Source of the DNA: Polynucleobacter finlandensis
Lineage (GTDB): Bacteria > Pseudomonadota > Gammaproteobacteria > Burkholderiales > Burkholderiaceae
NCBI RefSeq assembly: GCF_018881755.1
Contig: NZ_JACVPS010000001.1
Span: 1 to 36,783 of the forward strand
Length of the DNA stretch: 36,783 bases
Direction: 5' to 3'
Made by a program: the position numbers and the translations under genes. The notes below the pieces were generated by a model. It was not told the DNA's origin. It did not search any database and was given only the letters and a program-made list of their open reading frames with translations. Shown in pieces: positions 1 through 6,415 of the stretch (position 1 is the stretch's first letter; the number at the start of each line of letters is the position of its first letter).

Positions 1-96
1 GATAGCCTGTGGCTTGCGTACCCCCTATTTATGGGGTGGCTAAATGACTAGTGAAAGACTAGAATCGCCATTCCTTCACTAAAACAATAATGCAGT
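1..96 (+). promoter_or_regulatory. Leader upstream of the DGR surface operon
   Basis: No gene is seen here. Two small stem-loops are visible: ACCCC (20-24) with GGGGT (33-37), and CTAGT (48-52) with ACTAG (58-62) around a GAAAG loop. A 4-bp helix TGGC (37-40) with GCCA (67-70) could enclose the second. I do not recognise a riboswitch class. The window starts here, so any promoter lies outside or is not recognisable. Confidence 0.25.
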
Positions 97-2712
97 TTGT
101 ACAAAAATTTATTACCACTACTGCTATGTAGTCCTGCCCTAGTGCTTTATGCGGCTGAGACTACAGCCACTGATAAACAGACATTTCCGCCTTATAGAGT
201 AGGCACTCGCGCAGAATTTGATTCCAGGTTTTTGGCATCAAACACTATTTCCACCACCATTCTTTTCTCCGCAACTAGTAGGGTAAATAACGACAACGCC
301 TCTGTTAGTGAGCTATCAGTACCTACTCCTATAGCGGGGGCAAATCCTATTACCGTTATTCAAAGTGCAGGGTGGGTGGGAAAGGTGCAGTGGCGCGAAC
401 TTGAGTCGGGCAAATGGGTGGGTGGATCGAGTCCGGATGTTTTTCAGGAGGGCGCAACTTATGCCGCTCAGATCATATGGTCCTCGACTGGTATTGGCCA
501 GACTCCTTCTAACGTCCTGCAAATGCCGCAGGGCGCTTATCGAGAGGGGCGCATTCTTCGGCCCCAAAGCAAGCTGACAGCAAGTATTTTAGATCGCGCT
601 GCTACGCCGAGCGCCACTAAGGATATCGTAGCGGAGTCTTCATCAAGGGTTAGCGTTTCTGTTGGTTCTAAAGCACCGTCTACTCAGGCCGCGCCTAGCG
701 ATAGCGCACCGGTGACCAGCAGCGCACCCCAGCAATCTATCCAAAGTAGCGCGCAAATAGTGTTGCCTGATTTGGGTAGCGAGTCAGATTTTGTGGAGTC
801 AACCAAACAGTCTGCTGGCCCCGCTGAGCAGGTATATCAAAATAGGCAGGCGGTTGCACCTAACATCCATGCAGGGCAAATAGGTGGAGCCAACCCATCA
901 TCGCCCAGAGCAAATAATTCACCTGTGTCAGGATCTAGCCCATCGATTCATTCGGGAAGTTCTGGCACTGCTATCGATGTTCGAACTAGCCAGCTATCTC
1001 CCAATGCCTTGCAAATTCCGGAGGGCGATTATCGAGAGAGTCACATTACTCAGACTCAAAGACAGCGGGTTGTAAGTAATTTAGATAGCGTTGTTAGCCC
1101 AAGTGCTACTAAGGACGTGAGAGCGCAGGCTTCACCAAGCACTAGTGTATCTGTTAGCGCCAAACTAATACCTATTGAGCCGCCCCCAAGCTATAGCTCG
1201 CCGGACATCAGTAATTTATCTAAAGAATTTACCCTGGGCAACAGACAAATTGTTCTACCTGATCTGGGCGGTGAGCCAGATTCTGTAGCGCCAACGAAAA
1301 AAACCTCGGAACCAGTTCAGCAGACATATCCAAATTCGCAAGCGGGCATACCTAATATCAATGCAGGGCAAATGGGCGGTATTAATCCAGGATTGCCAGG
1401 CGCAAATAATGCGCCAATGCCCGGGGGTGCCCCAGCGATCAATCTTGGGGGTGCTGGCCTTGGCGGTAGTCTGGGCGCAACTGGCTCAAAGTTTCACTAT
1501 GAATCCAAGAATTATTTAGCCAATGTTGGCCTTGATTATGTCAGCCCTAAGTCTAATTATGGATTTGGTCTAAAAGCTGATGCCGCAGCCTTATTGGGAG
1601 AAACCTACGCGATTGGGACAAACCTCACCTTTAATAATATTAATGAAGCTGTTGTCAATGCAGTGTGGATGCCCAAAGACACTAATATTAAAACTAAGCT
1701 TTCGGCAGCCTATATGTGGGGCCAACAAAACTTTGATTTTTATAGTGGAAATTCAAGCGCCAGTTTGACCCAAGCAAGCTACTACTTTTCTACGCAATAT
1801 GTTGTGCCCAAAGAGCGCAGTGATTATTTGCATAGCATTGGGCTATCCACATGGAGTAGCAAAGCAAAGCAAACCAATAATCCGAATCCCAACTACAGTA
1901 CGGTAGAGACGGCAAGTAGTTACAACATCATGATGGATCCGCTGAAGCTTGCCGTGGGCACATTGCAGGGCGAGGCCTTAGATACTCAGGTGGGCATTAC
2001 CAAGCAGGTGATTGTAAAAGCATCCATGGGGTATGAGTCCTTAAAATTCCCCTTTAGCGATGGCACTCAAGAACTAAACAAGCGCATCTATCAAGACTAT
2101 GTAGTGCAATACCAGCCGATTCAAGAAGTATCCCTGCAGGCAGGTTACAAAATGGGTGCCGCCCTAAACAATGTGATGCTCTCGGCTGCCTATTCCCAGT
2201 GGAAGGTAACGGGCTTTAAAAATAACGGTAACAACGGGATCACTGGAAATCAAGGGATCATGCTCTCCTACAGTATTCCTTTAGATGGAAAAGATGCATC
2301 AGCCCCAGTTAGCTCCCTGACTCGTCCAGAGCTTATTGGTAATAGCGCTTATATTTTGCGCGATGCTGCTATCCGACCAGTTCAATTGCCACAGACATTC
2401 TTGGCTAAAGTCGATACAACAGCGGTCACTATGCTAGCCAGCATTAGTAAGGCAGGACTGGGCTCTGGCGCATCAGTCAATTCACAAGGGCAAGTGTTGG
2501 TGAATGTGGGAACGGGTAATGGAACCATCAGTGGGGTTACCAGAAATGGCGCTTCCTATGCATACACTTCAATCACTGTTGCTACGGCAACCGGCCTAAT
2601 GATTAATACTTTGAAATTGCCGGCAGCCCTCAGTAGTGGAGATGCTTATGTTGTCTCCATCACAGATTCTAATGGCACCCCTTATCTGGTGAACTTCACC
2701 ACCGCGAATTGA
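97..2712 (+). CDS. Predicted outer-membrane beta-barrel protein upstream of the DGR target
   Basis: I do not recognise the family. The first 19 or so residues form a signal peptide (hydrophobic LLPLLL core, probable cleavage after YAA). Residues about 140-455 are Ser/Pro/Gly-rich, low in complexity, and contain an internal duplication of about 164 residues. Residues about 460-750 alternate polar and aromatic/hydrophobic residues in short strands ending in Y, F or W, as in outer-membrane barrels. The last 100 residues resemble a small beta domain. The reading frame opens after a stop at 88-90 and the only plausible early start is TTG at 97; an ATG at 90 is in another frame and stops after 13 codons. 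The stop overlaps the next gene's start by one base (TGATG), so the two products are probably made together. A role in anchoring or exporting the variable protein is inference. Confidence 0.7.
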   Translation: MYKNLLPLLLCSPALVLYAAETTATDKQTFPPYRVGTRAEFDSRFLASNTISTTILFSATSRVNNDNASVSELSVPTPIAGANPITVIQSAGWVGKVQWRELESGKWVGGSSPDVFQEGATYAAQIIWSSTGIGQTPSNVLQMPQGAYREGRILRPQSKLTASILDRAATPSATKDIVAESSSRVSVSVGSKAPSTQAAPSDSAPVTSSAPQQSIQSSAQIVLPDLGSESDFVESTKQSAGPAEQVYQNRQAVAPNIHAGQIGGANPSSPRANNSPVSGSSPSIHSGSSGTAIDVRTSQLSPNALQIPEGDYRESHITQTQRQRVVSNLDSVVSPSATKDVRAQASPSTSVSVSAKLIPIEPPPSYSSPDISNLSKEFTLGNRQIVLPDLGGEPDSVAPTKKTSEPVQQTYPNSQAGIPNINAGQMGGINPGLPGANNAPMPGGAPAINLGGAGLGGSLGATGSKFHYESKNYLANVGLDYVSPKSNYGFGLKADAAALLGETYAIGTNLTFNNINEAVVNAVWMPKDTNIKTKLSAAYMWGQQNFDFYSGNSSASLTQASYYFSTQYVVPKERSDYLHSIGLSTWSSKAKQTNNPNPNYSTVETASSYNIMMDPLKLAVGTLQGEALDTQVGITKQVIVKASMGYESLKFPFSDGTQELNKRIYQDYVVQYQPIQEVSLQAGYKMGAALNNVMLSAAYSQWKVTGFKNNGNNGITGNQGIMLSYSIPLDGKDASAPVSSLTRPELIGNSAYILRDAAIRPVQLPQTFLAKVDTTAVTMLASISKAGLGSGASVNSQGQVLVNVGTGNGTISGVTRNGASYAYTSITVATATGLMINTLKLPAALSSGDAYVVSITDSNGTPYLVNFTTAN
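508..1460 (+). repeat. Internal tandem duplication of about 492 bp in the outer-membrane protein gene
   Basis: Two diverged copies are offset by 492 bp (164 codons). Shared landmarks in each copy are LQMPQGAYRE / LQIPEGDYRE, PSATKD, QIVLPDLG and AGQIGG / AGQMGG. The copies have drifted at the DNA level, so the duplication is old or under relaxed constraint. It lies in the low-complexity stalk between signal peptide and predicted barrel. Confidence 0.65.
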
Positions 2713-4268
2713 TGAGAGGCCAATTTAAACGTTCTGGTTGGCGCAAGATTTTGGCGGCTATAGCTGCCTTCAATTTCATTGGCTTGCAAGTATTGACGCC
2801 GGCTTTCGGAGTCAATATCACTAGCGTTAGCGTGCAATATGCAAACACAACGCCAGTATTGGTGGGATTTGCTTTAAGTACTGGTACGGCAAGCGTTCCT
2901 TTGGGGTCTATTGCGCCGACCGTTACTGCGCCTACTTCGGCCAGTACCGGCATCATTACCTACTCAAGTAGTGTGCCCGGTGTTGCAACAATTGATCCAA
3001 TTACACGCATTATTCGTTTGGTAGCAGCGGGTACCACTGTCTTGACCGCGACCCAAGCTAAGATTGGTAACTACACAAGTGCAACGTCGACAGTAAGTCT
3101 GACTGTAACGGCAGCGACAGCGACAGTCACCACCCAATTTGGATTGAGTTCAGCAAGCGTGGTCTTTGGTGCTACTGCCCCAACGATTGTTGCTCCAGTT
3201 ACTTCTAGTGCTGGCGCCATTACCTACACCAGTGCAACTCCTAGCACCGCCACTATTACTACTGGTGGTGTGATTAGCTTAGTAGCAGTTGGCACTACGG
3301 TCTTAACTGCAACTCAGGCGGCAAACGGTAACTACGCTGCAGGTATATACACTACGACCTTAACGGTGACCACTCCGTTTGGATTGAGTTCAGCAAGCGT
3401 GGCCTTTGGTGCTACTGCCCCAACGATTACCGCTCCAGTTACCTCTAGTGCTGGCGCAATTACTTACACCAGTGCTACCCCTGGAGTCGCATCGATTACC
3501 AGCGCCGGCGTCATTAGCGTAGTCGGTGTCGGTACCACCGTCTTGACCGCAACTCAGGCTGCGAATGGTAACTACGCTGCAGGTATCTACACTACGACCT
3601 TAACGGTAACTGCGACAACGGTTAGCACTTCTGCAATTTCTGGTGTCACTGTGCCAGTAGCGGAAGCAATACCAGCCACAGCCATTAGCGGCGTGGGATA
3701 TACCGGAACAATTTCCTGGAGCAATAATCCAACTTCATTCGCATATTCAACGGTTTACACGGCCACTGTGACTTTAACGCCTACTGCGGGCTACACAATG
3801 ACAGGCGTTACGGCAAACTTCTTTAACGTCAGTGGAGCTACTGCTACCAACCCAGTTAACTCAGGGGTAATCACGGCAGTATTCCCATCAACGGCCGCCT
3901 TGCCAGATGGTCAAATTCAAACCGCGACGGCTACTGGAGGCACTATCGGTACGGCTACGGGCTGGACATTAAGTGGCGGCGGAAAATTGACCTGGTCTAG
4001 GATAAACAGCACAGCAAACTGGACAACCGCATCATCACAATGTACAGCTTTGGGAGCGGGTTGGCGCATGCCGACACAGGAAGAGCTTTCGGGACTGTTC
4101 AACACAGCTAGCGCAATAGCTGCCGCAACTACTGCGGGTTGGACCTTGGGCAGCACCTGGTCGTCCGCACTCTATAGTGCGGGCTACCGCTACGTCGTCA
4201 ACCTGAACGGTGGCTATGGCTACGTCAGCAACGACACCTTCTACGACTTTGTGTCATGTGTCCGCTAG
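2712..4268 (+). CDS. DGR target: secreted Ig-repeat protein with C-terminal variable (DUF1566/C-type-lectin-like) domain
   Basis: Start is taken as ATG at 2712, which overlaps the upstream stop (TGATG); a TTG one codon earlier is also in frame. The 518-residue product has a basic N-terminus and hydrophobic segment (about residues 1-35, ending PAFG) that reads as a signal peptide. Three or so bacterial Ig-like (Big-type) repeats of about 80 residues follow (about 60-300), each with a TTVLTATQA-like strand, then another beta-rich module (about 310-395). The C-terminus (about 400-518) has the GWRMPTQEEL motif typical of DUF1566 / FGly-sulfatase-like C-type-lectin folds, a common DGR display scaffold. 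Residues 477-518 are the variable repeat and 14 of them differ from the template through adenine positions. The protein is likely exported and displayed; its ligand is unknown. Confidence 0.88.
   Translation: MRGQFKRSGWRKILAAIAAFNFIGLQVLTPAFGVNITSVSVQYANTTPVLVGFALSTGTASVPLGSIAPTVTAPTSASTGIITYSSSVPGVATIDPITRIIRLVAAGTTVLTATQAKIGNYTSATSTVSLTVTAATATVTTQFGLSSASVVFGATAPTIVAPVTSSAGAITYTSATPSTATITTGGVISLVAVGTTVLTATQAANGNYAAGIYTTTLTVTTPFGLSSASVAFGATAPTITAPVTSSAGAITYTSATPGVASITSAGVISVVGVGTTVLTATQAANGNYAAGIYTTTLTVTATTVSTSAISGVTVPVAEAIPATAISGVGYTGTISWSNNPTSFAYSTVYTATVTLTPTAGYTMTGVTANFFNVSGATATNPVNSGVITAVFPSTAALPDGQIQTATATGGTIGTATGWTLSGGGKLTWSRINSTANWTTASSQCTALGAGWRMPTQEELSGLFNTASAIAAATTAGWTLGSTWSSALYSAGYRYVVNLNGGYGYVSNDTFYDFVSCVR
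3138..3617 (+). repeat. Near-identical tandem Ig-domain units (2 x 240 bp)
   Basis: Two units, 3138-3377 and 3378-3617, share long identical stretches at exactly 240-bp offset, for example around 3141-3160 and 3381-3400. A third, more diverged unit precedes them at about 2880-3120. High DNA identity suggests recent duplication or gene conversion, and the unit number could change by recombination. Confidence 0.8.
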
Positions 4269-4270
4269 AG
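4139..4270 (+). repeat. DGR variable repeat (VR)
   Basis: This 132-bp segment aligns without gaps to TR at 4593-4724 (offset 454), with 109 of 132 positions identical. Nineteen of 23 mismatches fall where TR has A (to G or T). The last 22 bases (4249-4270), covering the stop codon and two bases beyond, are identical, as expected for the initiation-of-mutagenic-homing end. Adenine-diversified residues are 480, 481, 492, 493, 495, 500, 502, 504-506 and 510-513 of the target. Confidence 0.93.
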
Positions 4271-4273
4271 CCC

Positions 4274-4308
4274 TTGAAGTTTGAATTTTGAATTTTGACT
4301 TTTTGGTT
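4274..4308 (+). repeat. Heptad repeat just downstream of VR
   Basis: Three bases after the VR a 7-bp unit of the form TTGAAKT recurs in phase at 4274, 4281, 4288 and 4295, with a degenerate fifth unit at 4302. Nothing like it follows TR. By position it corresponds to the place where other DGRs carry a hairpin or cruciform needed for target recognition, but the repeat cannot form that hairpin. Confidence 0.7.
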
Positions 4309-4322
4309 TTACATTTTTTAAT
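4295..4322 (+). promoter_or_regulatory. Candidate promoter for the template RNA
   Basis: TTGACT at 4295-4300 and TTTAAT at 4317-4322 each match the sigma70 consensus at five of six bases and are 16 bp apart. A start near 4329 would give an RNA beginning just before the GCCCCA hairpin and running through TR. The -35 box coincides with the fourth heptad. The region is T-rich, so a chance match is possible. Confidence 0.4.
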
Positions 4323-4332
4323 CAGGAGCGAT

Positions 4333-4437
4333 ATGCCCCATAACTGGGGCAGACAGAAACGATTAAACGCAGCTGGCTACGCTTCATCCTGCCCTTGTCA
4401 TACATGGGTGCCTAATGGGTATTTCGGTTACGGCTGA
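4333..4437 (+). CDS. Possible 34-codon peptide between VR and TR
   Basis: An ATG at 4333 follows AGGAG (4324-4328) with a 4-nt gap and is open for 34 codons. The peptide has two Cys and three Trp/His-rich clusters but no recognised motif. A 6-bp stem with a TAAC loop, GCCCCA (4335-4340) with TGGGGC (4345-4350), covers its first codons. The frame may be a chance by-product of a structured RNA, and I rate that the more likely reading. Confidence 0.2.
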   Translation: MPHNWGRQKRLNAAGYASSCPCHTWVPNGYFGYG

Positions 4438-4455
4438 AATAAAACAGGCCAATTG

Positions 4456-4587
4456 GGGATGTGGCTGGCATCTTCCGCTGTCGGGTAGAGGTTTATCCGA
4501 TCGCATCAGAGGGGTTAAGCGGTGAAAACGGCAAAACCGAGTGAGTGTTTAGTAAGGCGCTCACGCATAGTGAAGATGCATTTTGCC
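4456..4587 (+). other. Structured RNA domain immediately 5' of TR
   Basis: Several helices are visible by eye. GGGATG (4456-4461) pairs with CATCTT (4469-4474, two G-U). CCGCT (4475-4479) pairs with AGCGG (4518-4522) and encloses TCGGGTA (4481-4487) with TATCCGA (4494-4500). GGCAAAA (4530-4536) pairs with TTTTGCC (4581-4587) and encloses two abutting hairpins, GTGAGTG (4541-4547) with CGCTCAC (4558-4564) and GCAT (4565-4568) with ATGC (4576-4579). The last set is a three-way junction ending 5 bases before TR. No energies were computed. Confidence 0.6.
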
Positions 4588-4592
4588 TTAGT

Positions 4593-4724
4593 TTGGACCT
4601 TGAACAACACCTGGTCGTCCTCACTCTATAGTGCGGGCAACCACTACAACGTCAACCTGAACAATGGCAACGTCAACAACAACAACGACACCAACAGCAA
4701 CTATGTGTCATGTGTCCGCTAGAG
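4593..4724 (+). repeat. DGR template repeat (TR)
   Basis: This is the unmutated donor copy of the VR. It has 42 adenines in 132 bases, many in AAC codons at exactly the sites that vary in VR. AAC codons can be changed at two adenines without ever making a stop codon, which is a hallmark of DGR templates. It includes the TAG stop and two bases after it. Its 3' end lies 10 bp from the end of the convergent reverse transcriptase gene. It sits in an open frame, but that frame is only an echo of the VR. Confidence 0.92.
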
Positions 4725-4734
4725 TCACACCCAC

Positions 4735-5976
4735 TCATGGGGGTGGACGTAGCCAGACTGCTTTTATTCGTAACTTAGCATACGTAGCATCGCCTGGTAG
4801 AAGGTAACGCTTCAGGGGCCCAAGTAGCTCATGGTAAATGGTTCGGCGCAAGTGATAGCTATTGGCGTGGATCAGTTGCCCATAATAGCTATTGATGGTG
4901 CCCAGCATGCGCAAAAGTAAGGTGGGGTTGACCGTGAGTGGAGGGTGTAATTGATGTAATGCCAACCACTTGGCCCAACTACCGCCAGTTGGCATGCCGT
5001 GAGAGGGGTAACGTACAGGATCTAATAGGCCGCTAAAGAAATAAATTCGCTTTTTAAGAGCTCGCAAGGTGCGCTCTCGGATATAGCGGTGATGGGGGAA
5101 CACAATGTAACCTAGAAAATTTGAGCCTTGAGTTACTTTTTGCAGCACGGTTTTATGAGGGTGCAGCTGCAGCTGCAGGCGGTCCATCAAAAATTGATTA
5201 ATTTGTTGCATTTGCTCAAGAAGCTTTTCTGGAGTTTCACCAAGGATTATAAAATCATCCACATAGCGTAAGTAAGCGCTAATTTTTAATTGGTGTCGTA
5301 CAAATTGGTCAAGTGGATTAAGGTAAAGGTTGCTAAAAAATTGACTGCTCAAACTGCCAATGGGCAGACCCTTTCGTGTCGGATTATTAAAAAGCGATTT
5401 ATGCAGGGGTATTTTTTTGAGCAAGGACAATTCGCCGCTAAACAATGGTTTTGGGTCTATGGGGTTTTGCAGAATAATTTTTACGGCTACGGACTCAATT
5501 TGGCGCAGCGTATGCTCGGGGTAATCAAGCCGAGCAAACTGCTCTTGCCATAGGGATAGCAGGGTATTTCGATCAATCGATGGAAAGTAAGAAGCTATAT
5601 CCATTTGACAAAAATAGGTGTTGTGCGGTTTGCGCATAAAGTGCTGCAAACGCGCTATAGCACTATGCGTCCCCTTGCCACTGCGATTGGAATAACAGTC
5701 ATCGATCCAGCCACGGGAAATCTGAGGATTGACTAAAGAAACCAGCCAATGTTGCGCGAGTCTGTCACGAAAATTAGGGGCAAATATTTCCCGTACTTTT
5801 GGATCTTGCACTGCAAAGACAGTCATACGCTCGGGTTGATAGCGAAGTGAGTAAATTTCCTGCGCTAGTGCAGAGACAATGCGTGGGATGTTTATTAGCA
5901 AGCGTCGCTTTTCGGCGCTATTGCCCGATTGATTGACGCACTCATATAGTTGGGCGGCAATCTGGGCTTCGGTCAT
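4735..5976 (-). CDS. DGR-type reverse transcriptase
   Basis: This 413-residue protein copies TR RNA into adenine-mutagenised cDNA. Visible family features are FRDRLAQHWL (about 69-78), SGKGTHSAI (99-107), catalytic Asp126 in QMDIASYFPSID, the DGR-diagnostic GLPIGSLSSQ (203-212) where group II intron and retron enzymes have a different motif, the catalytic YVDD box (238-241), and FLGYIVFPHHR (287-297) in the primer-grip/thumb region. The C-terminus has a thumb segment (GTINSYYGQLIHANSYHLRR). Length is normal for DGR enzymes and all catalytic residues are present. The ATG at 5976 has no Shine-Dalgarno; upstream sequence on this strand is pyrimidine-rich. The gene runs opposite to target, TR and avd, which is not the classical co-directional layout. 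Confidence 0.95.
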   Translation of the reverse strand: MTEAQIAAQLYECVNQSGNSAEKRRLLINIPRIVSALAQEIYSLRYQPERMTVFAVQDPKVREIFAPNFRDRLAQHWLVSLVNPQISRGWIDDCYSNRSGKGTHSAIARLQHFMRKPHNTYFCQMDIASYFPSIDRNTLLSLWQEQFARLDYPEHTLRQIESVAVKIILQNPIDPKPLFSGELSLLKKIPLHKSLFNNPTRKGLPIGSLSSQFFSNLYLNPLDQFVRHQLKISAYLRYVDDFIILGETPEKLLEQMQQINQFLMDRLQLQLHPHKTVLQKVTQGSNFLGYIVFPHHRYIRERTLRALKKRIYFFSGLLDPVRYPSHGMPTGGSWAKWLALHQLHPPLTVNPTLLLRMLGTINSYYGQLIHANSYHLRRTIYHELLGPLKRYLLPGDATYAKLRIKAVWLRPPP

Positions 5977-5993
5977 GATGGAAAAAGGAAGAG

Positions 5994-6377
5994 ATGGAAA
6001 AAGATTTTAAGCACCCGCAAATTTTTTCGGATTTATTGATGTTTTATAAACGCTATTATCCTATTCATGCAGGCCTACCTAAGCCATTTCGATTTACTAC
6101 CGGTGAAAGTATTCTGACTGAAGTAACACACTGCTTAAAACTGGTGACGCTTGCCAATCAGTGCAATAAAAATGATGCTATGGGCTGCGCTCAAGGCTCG
6201 GAGCTGCTCGGGCAACTCCGAGCTTCCATCGAAGTCATACGCAGCTACCTGCTTGTTGCTTGGCAATTAAAGTTACTTTCTCATGGCGGACTGTACCAGT
6301 TAACGGATGGACTCGAATCCGTTTCAAAGCAGGCCACCCGTTGGCAACAATGGTTTGGAAAGCGCGATGTCACATGA
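5994..6377 (+). CDS. avd: Avd-like DGR accessory protein
   Basis: The 127-residue product fits the Avd / four-helix-bundle (23S-IVP-like) family. Helix 1 ends in FYKRYYPIHAGLPKPFRFTTGESI, the usual 'PK..R...G..I' signature, followed by three more amphipathic helices (about 41-60, 69-95, 99-121). In BPP-1 phage, Avd is a basic pentamer that binds reverse transcriptase and template RNA and is required for cDNA synthesis; the same role is inferred here. The start is supported by AAGGAAG a few bases upstream. Its start codon is only 17 bp from the divergent reverse transcriptase start, so the promoter of each gene must lie inside the other gene or further away. Assignment rests on pattern recognition and on location. 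Confidence 0.82.
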   Translation: MEKDFKHPQIFSDLLMFYKRYYPIHAGLPKPFRFTTGESILTEVTHCLKLVTLANQCNKNDAMGCAQGSELLGQLRASIEVIRSYLLVAWQLKLLSHGGLYQLTDGLESVSKQATRWQQWFGKRDVT

Positions 6378-6415
6378 GCTAAGCAGAGCATTCCACCCGA
6401 TCGCGACAACCTGTT

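Larger units (their letters stand above)
4329..4724 (+). ncRNA. Proposed DGR template RNA (5' structured region plus TR)
   Basis: DGRs need a noncoding RNA containing TR as template for cDNA. TR must be read on the plus strand, because its adenines match the variable positions of the plus-strand VR. The stretch from VR to TR has no convincing gene of normal size and contains several consistent stem-loops. The 5' end is inferred from the candidate promoter. The 3' end is unknown and may extend past 4735 into antisense of the reverse transcriptase gene. Confidence 0.55.

Noticed and set aside
90..131. ATG at 90 as start of the first gene
   Set aside because: It is in a different frame from the long gene and stops after 13 codons. 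I kept TTG at 97 as the only in-frame early start that preserves the signal peptide.
4522..4722. Open frame of 66 codons covering TR
   Set aside because: It is open only because TR mirrors the target's coding sequence. The upstream part is the structured RNA and there is no signal peptide or domain start.
4139..4724. VR/TR pair as a simple gene duplication or pseudogene
   Set aside because: The adenine bias of the mismatches, the identical 3' end and the adjacent DGR reverse transcriptase and Avd make ordinary duplication unlikely.
4735..5976. Retron or group II intron reverse transcriptase
   Set aside because: The GLPIGSLSSQ motif and short length fit DGR enzymes. No intron maturase/HNH domain, no intron ends and no retron-like msr/msd were seen, while TR/VR are present.
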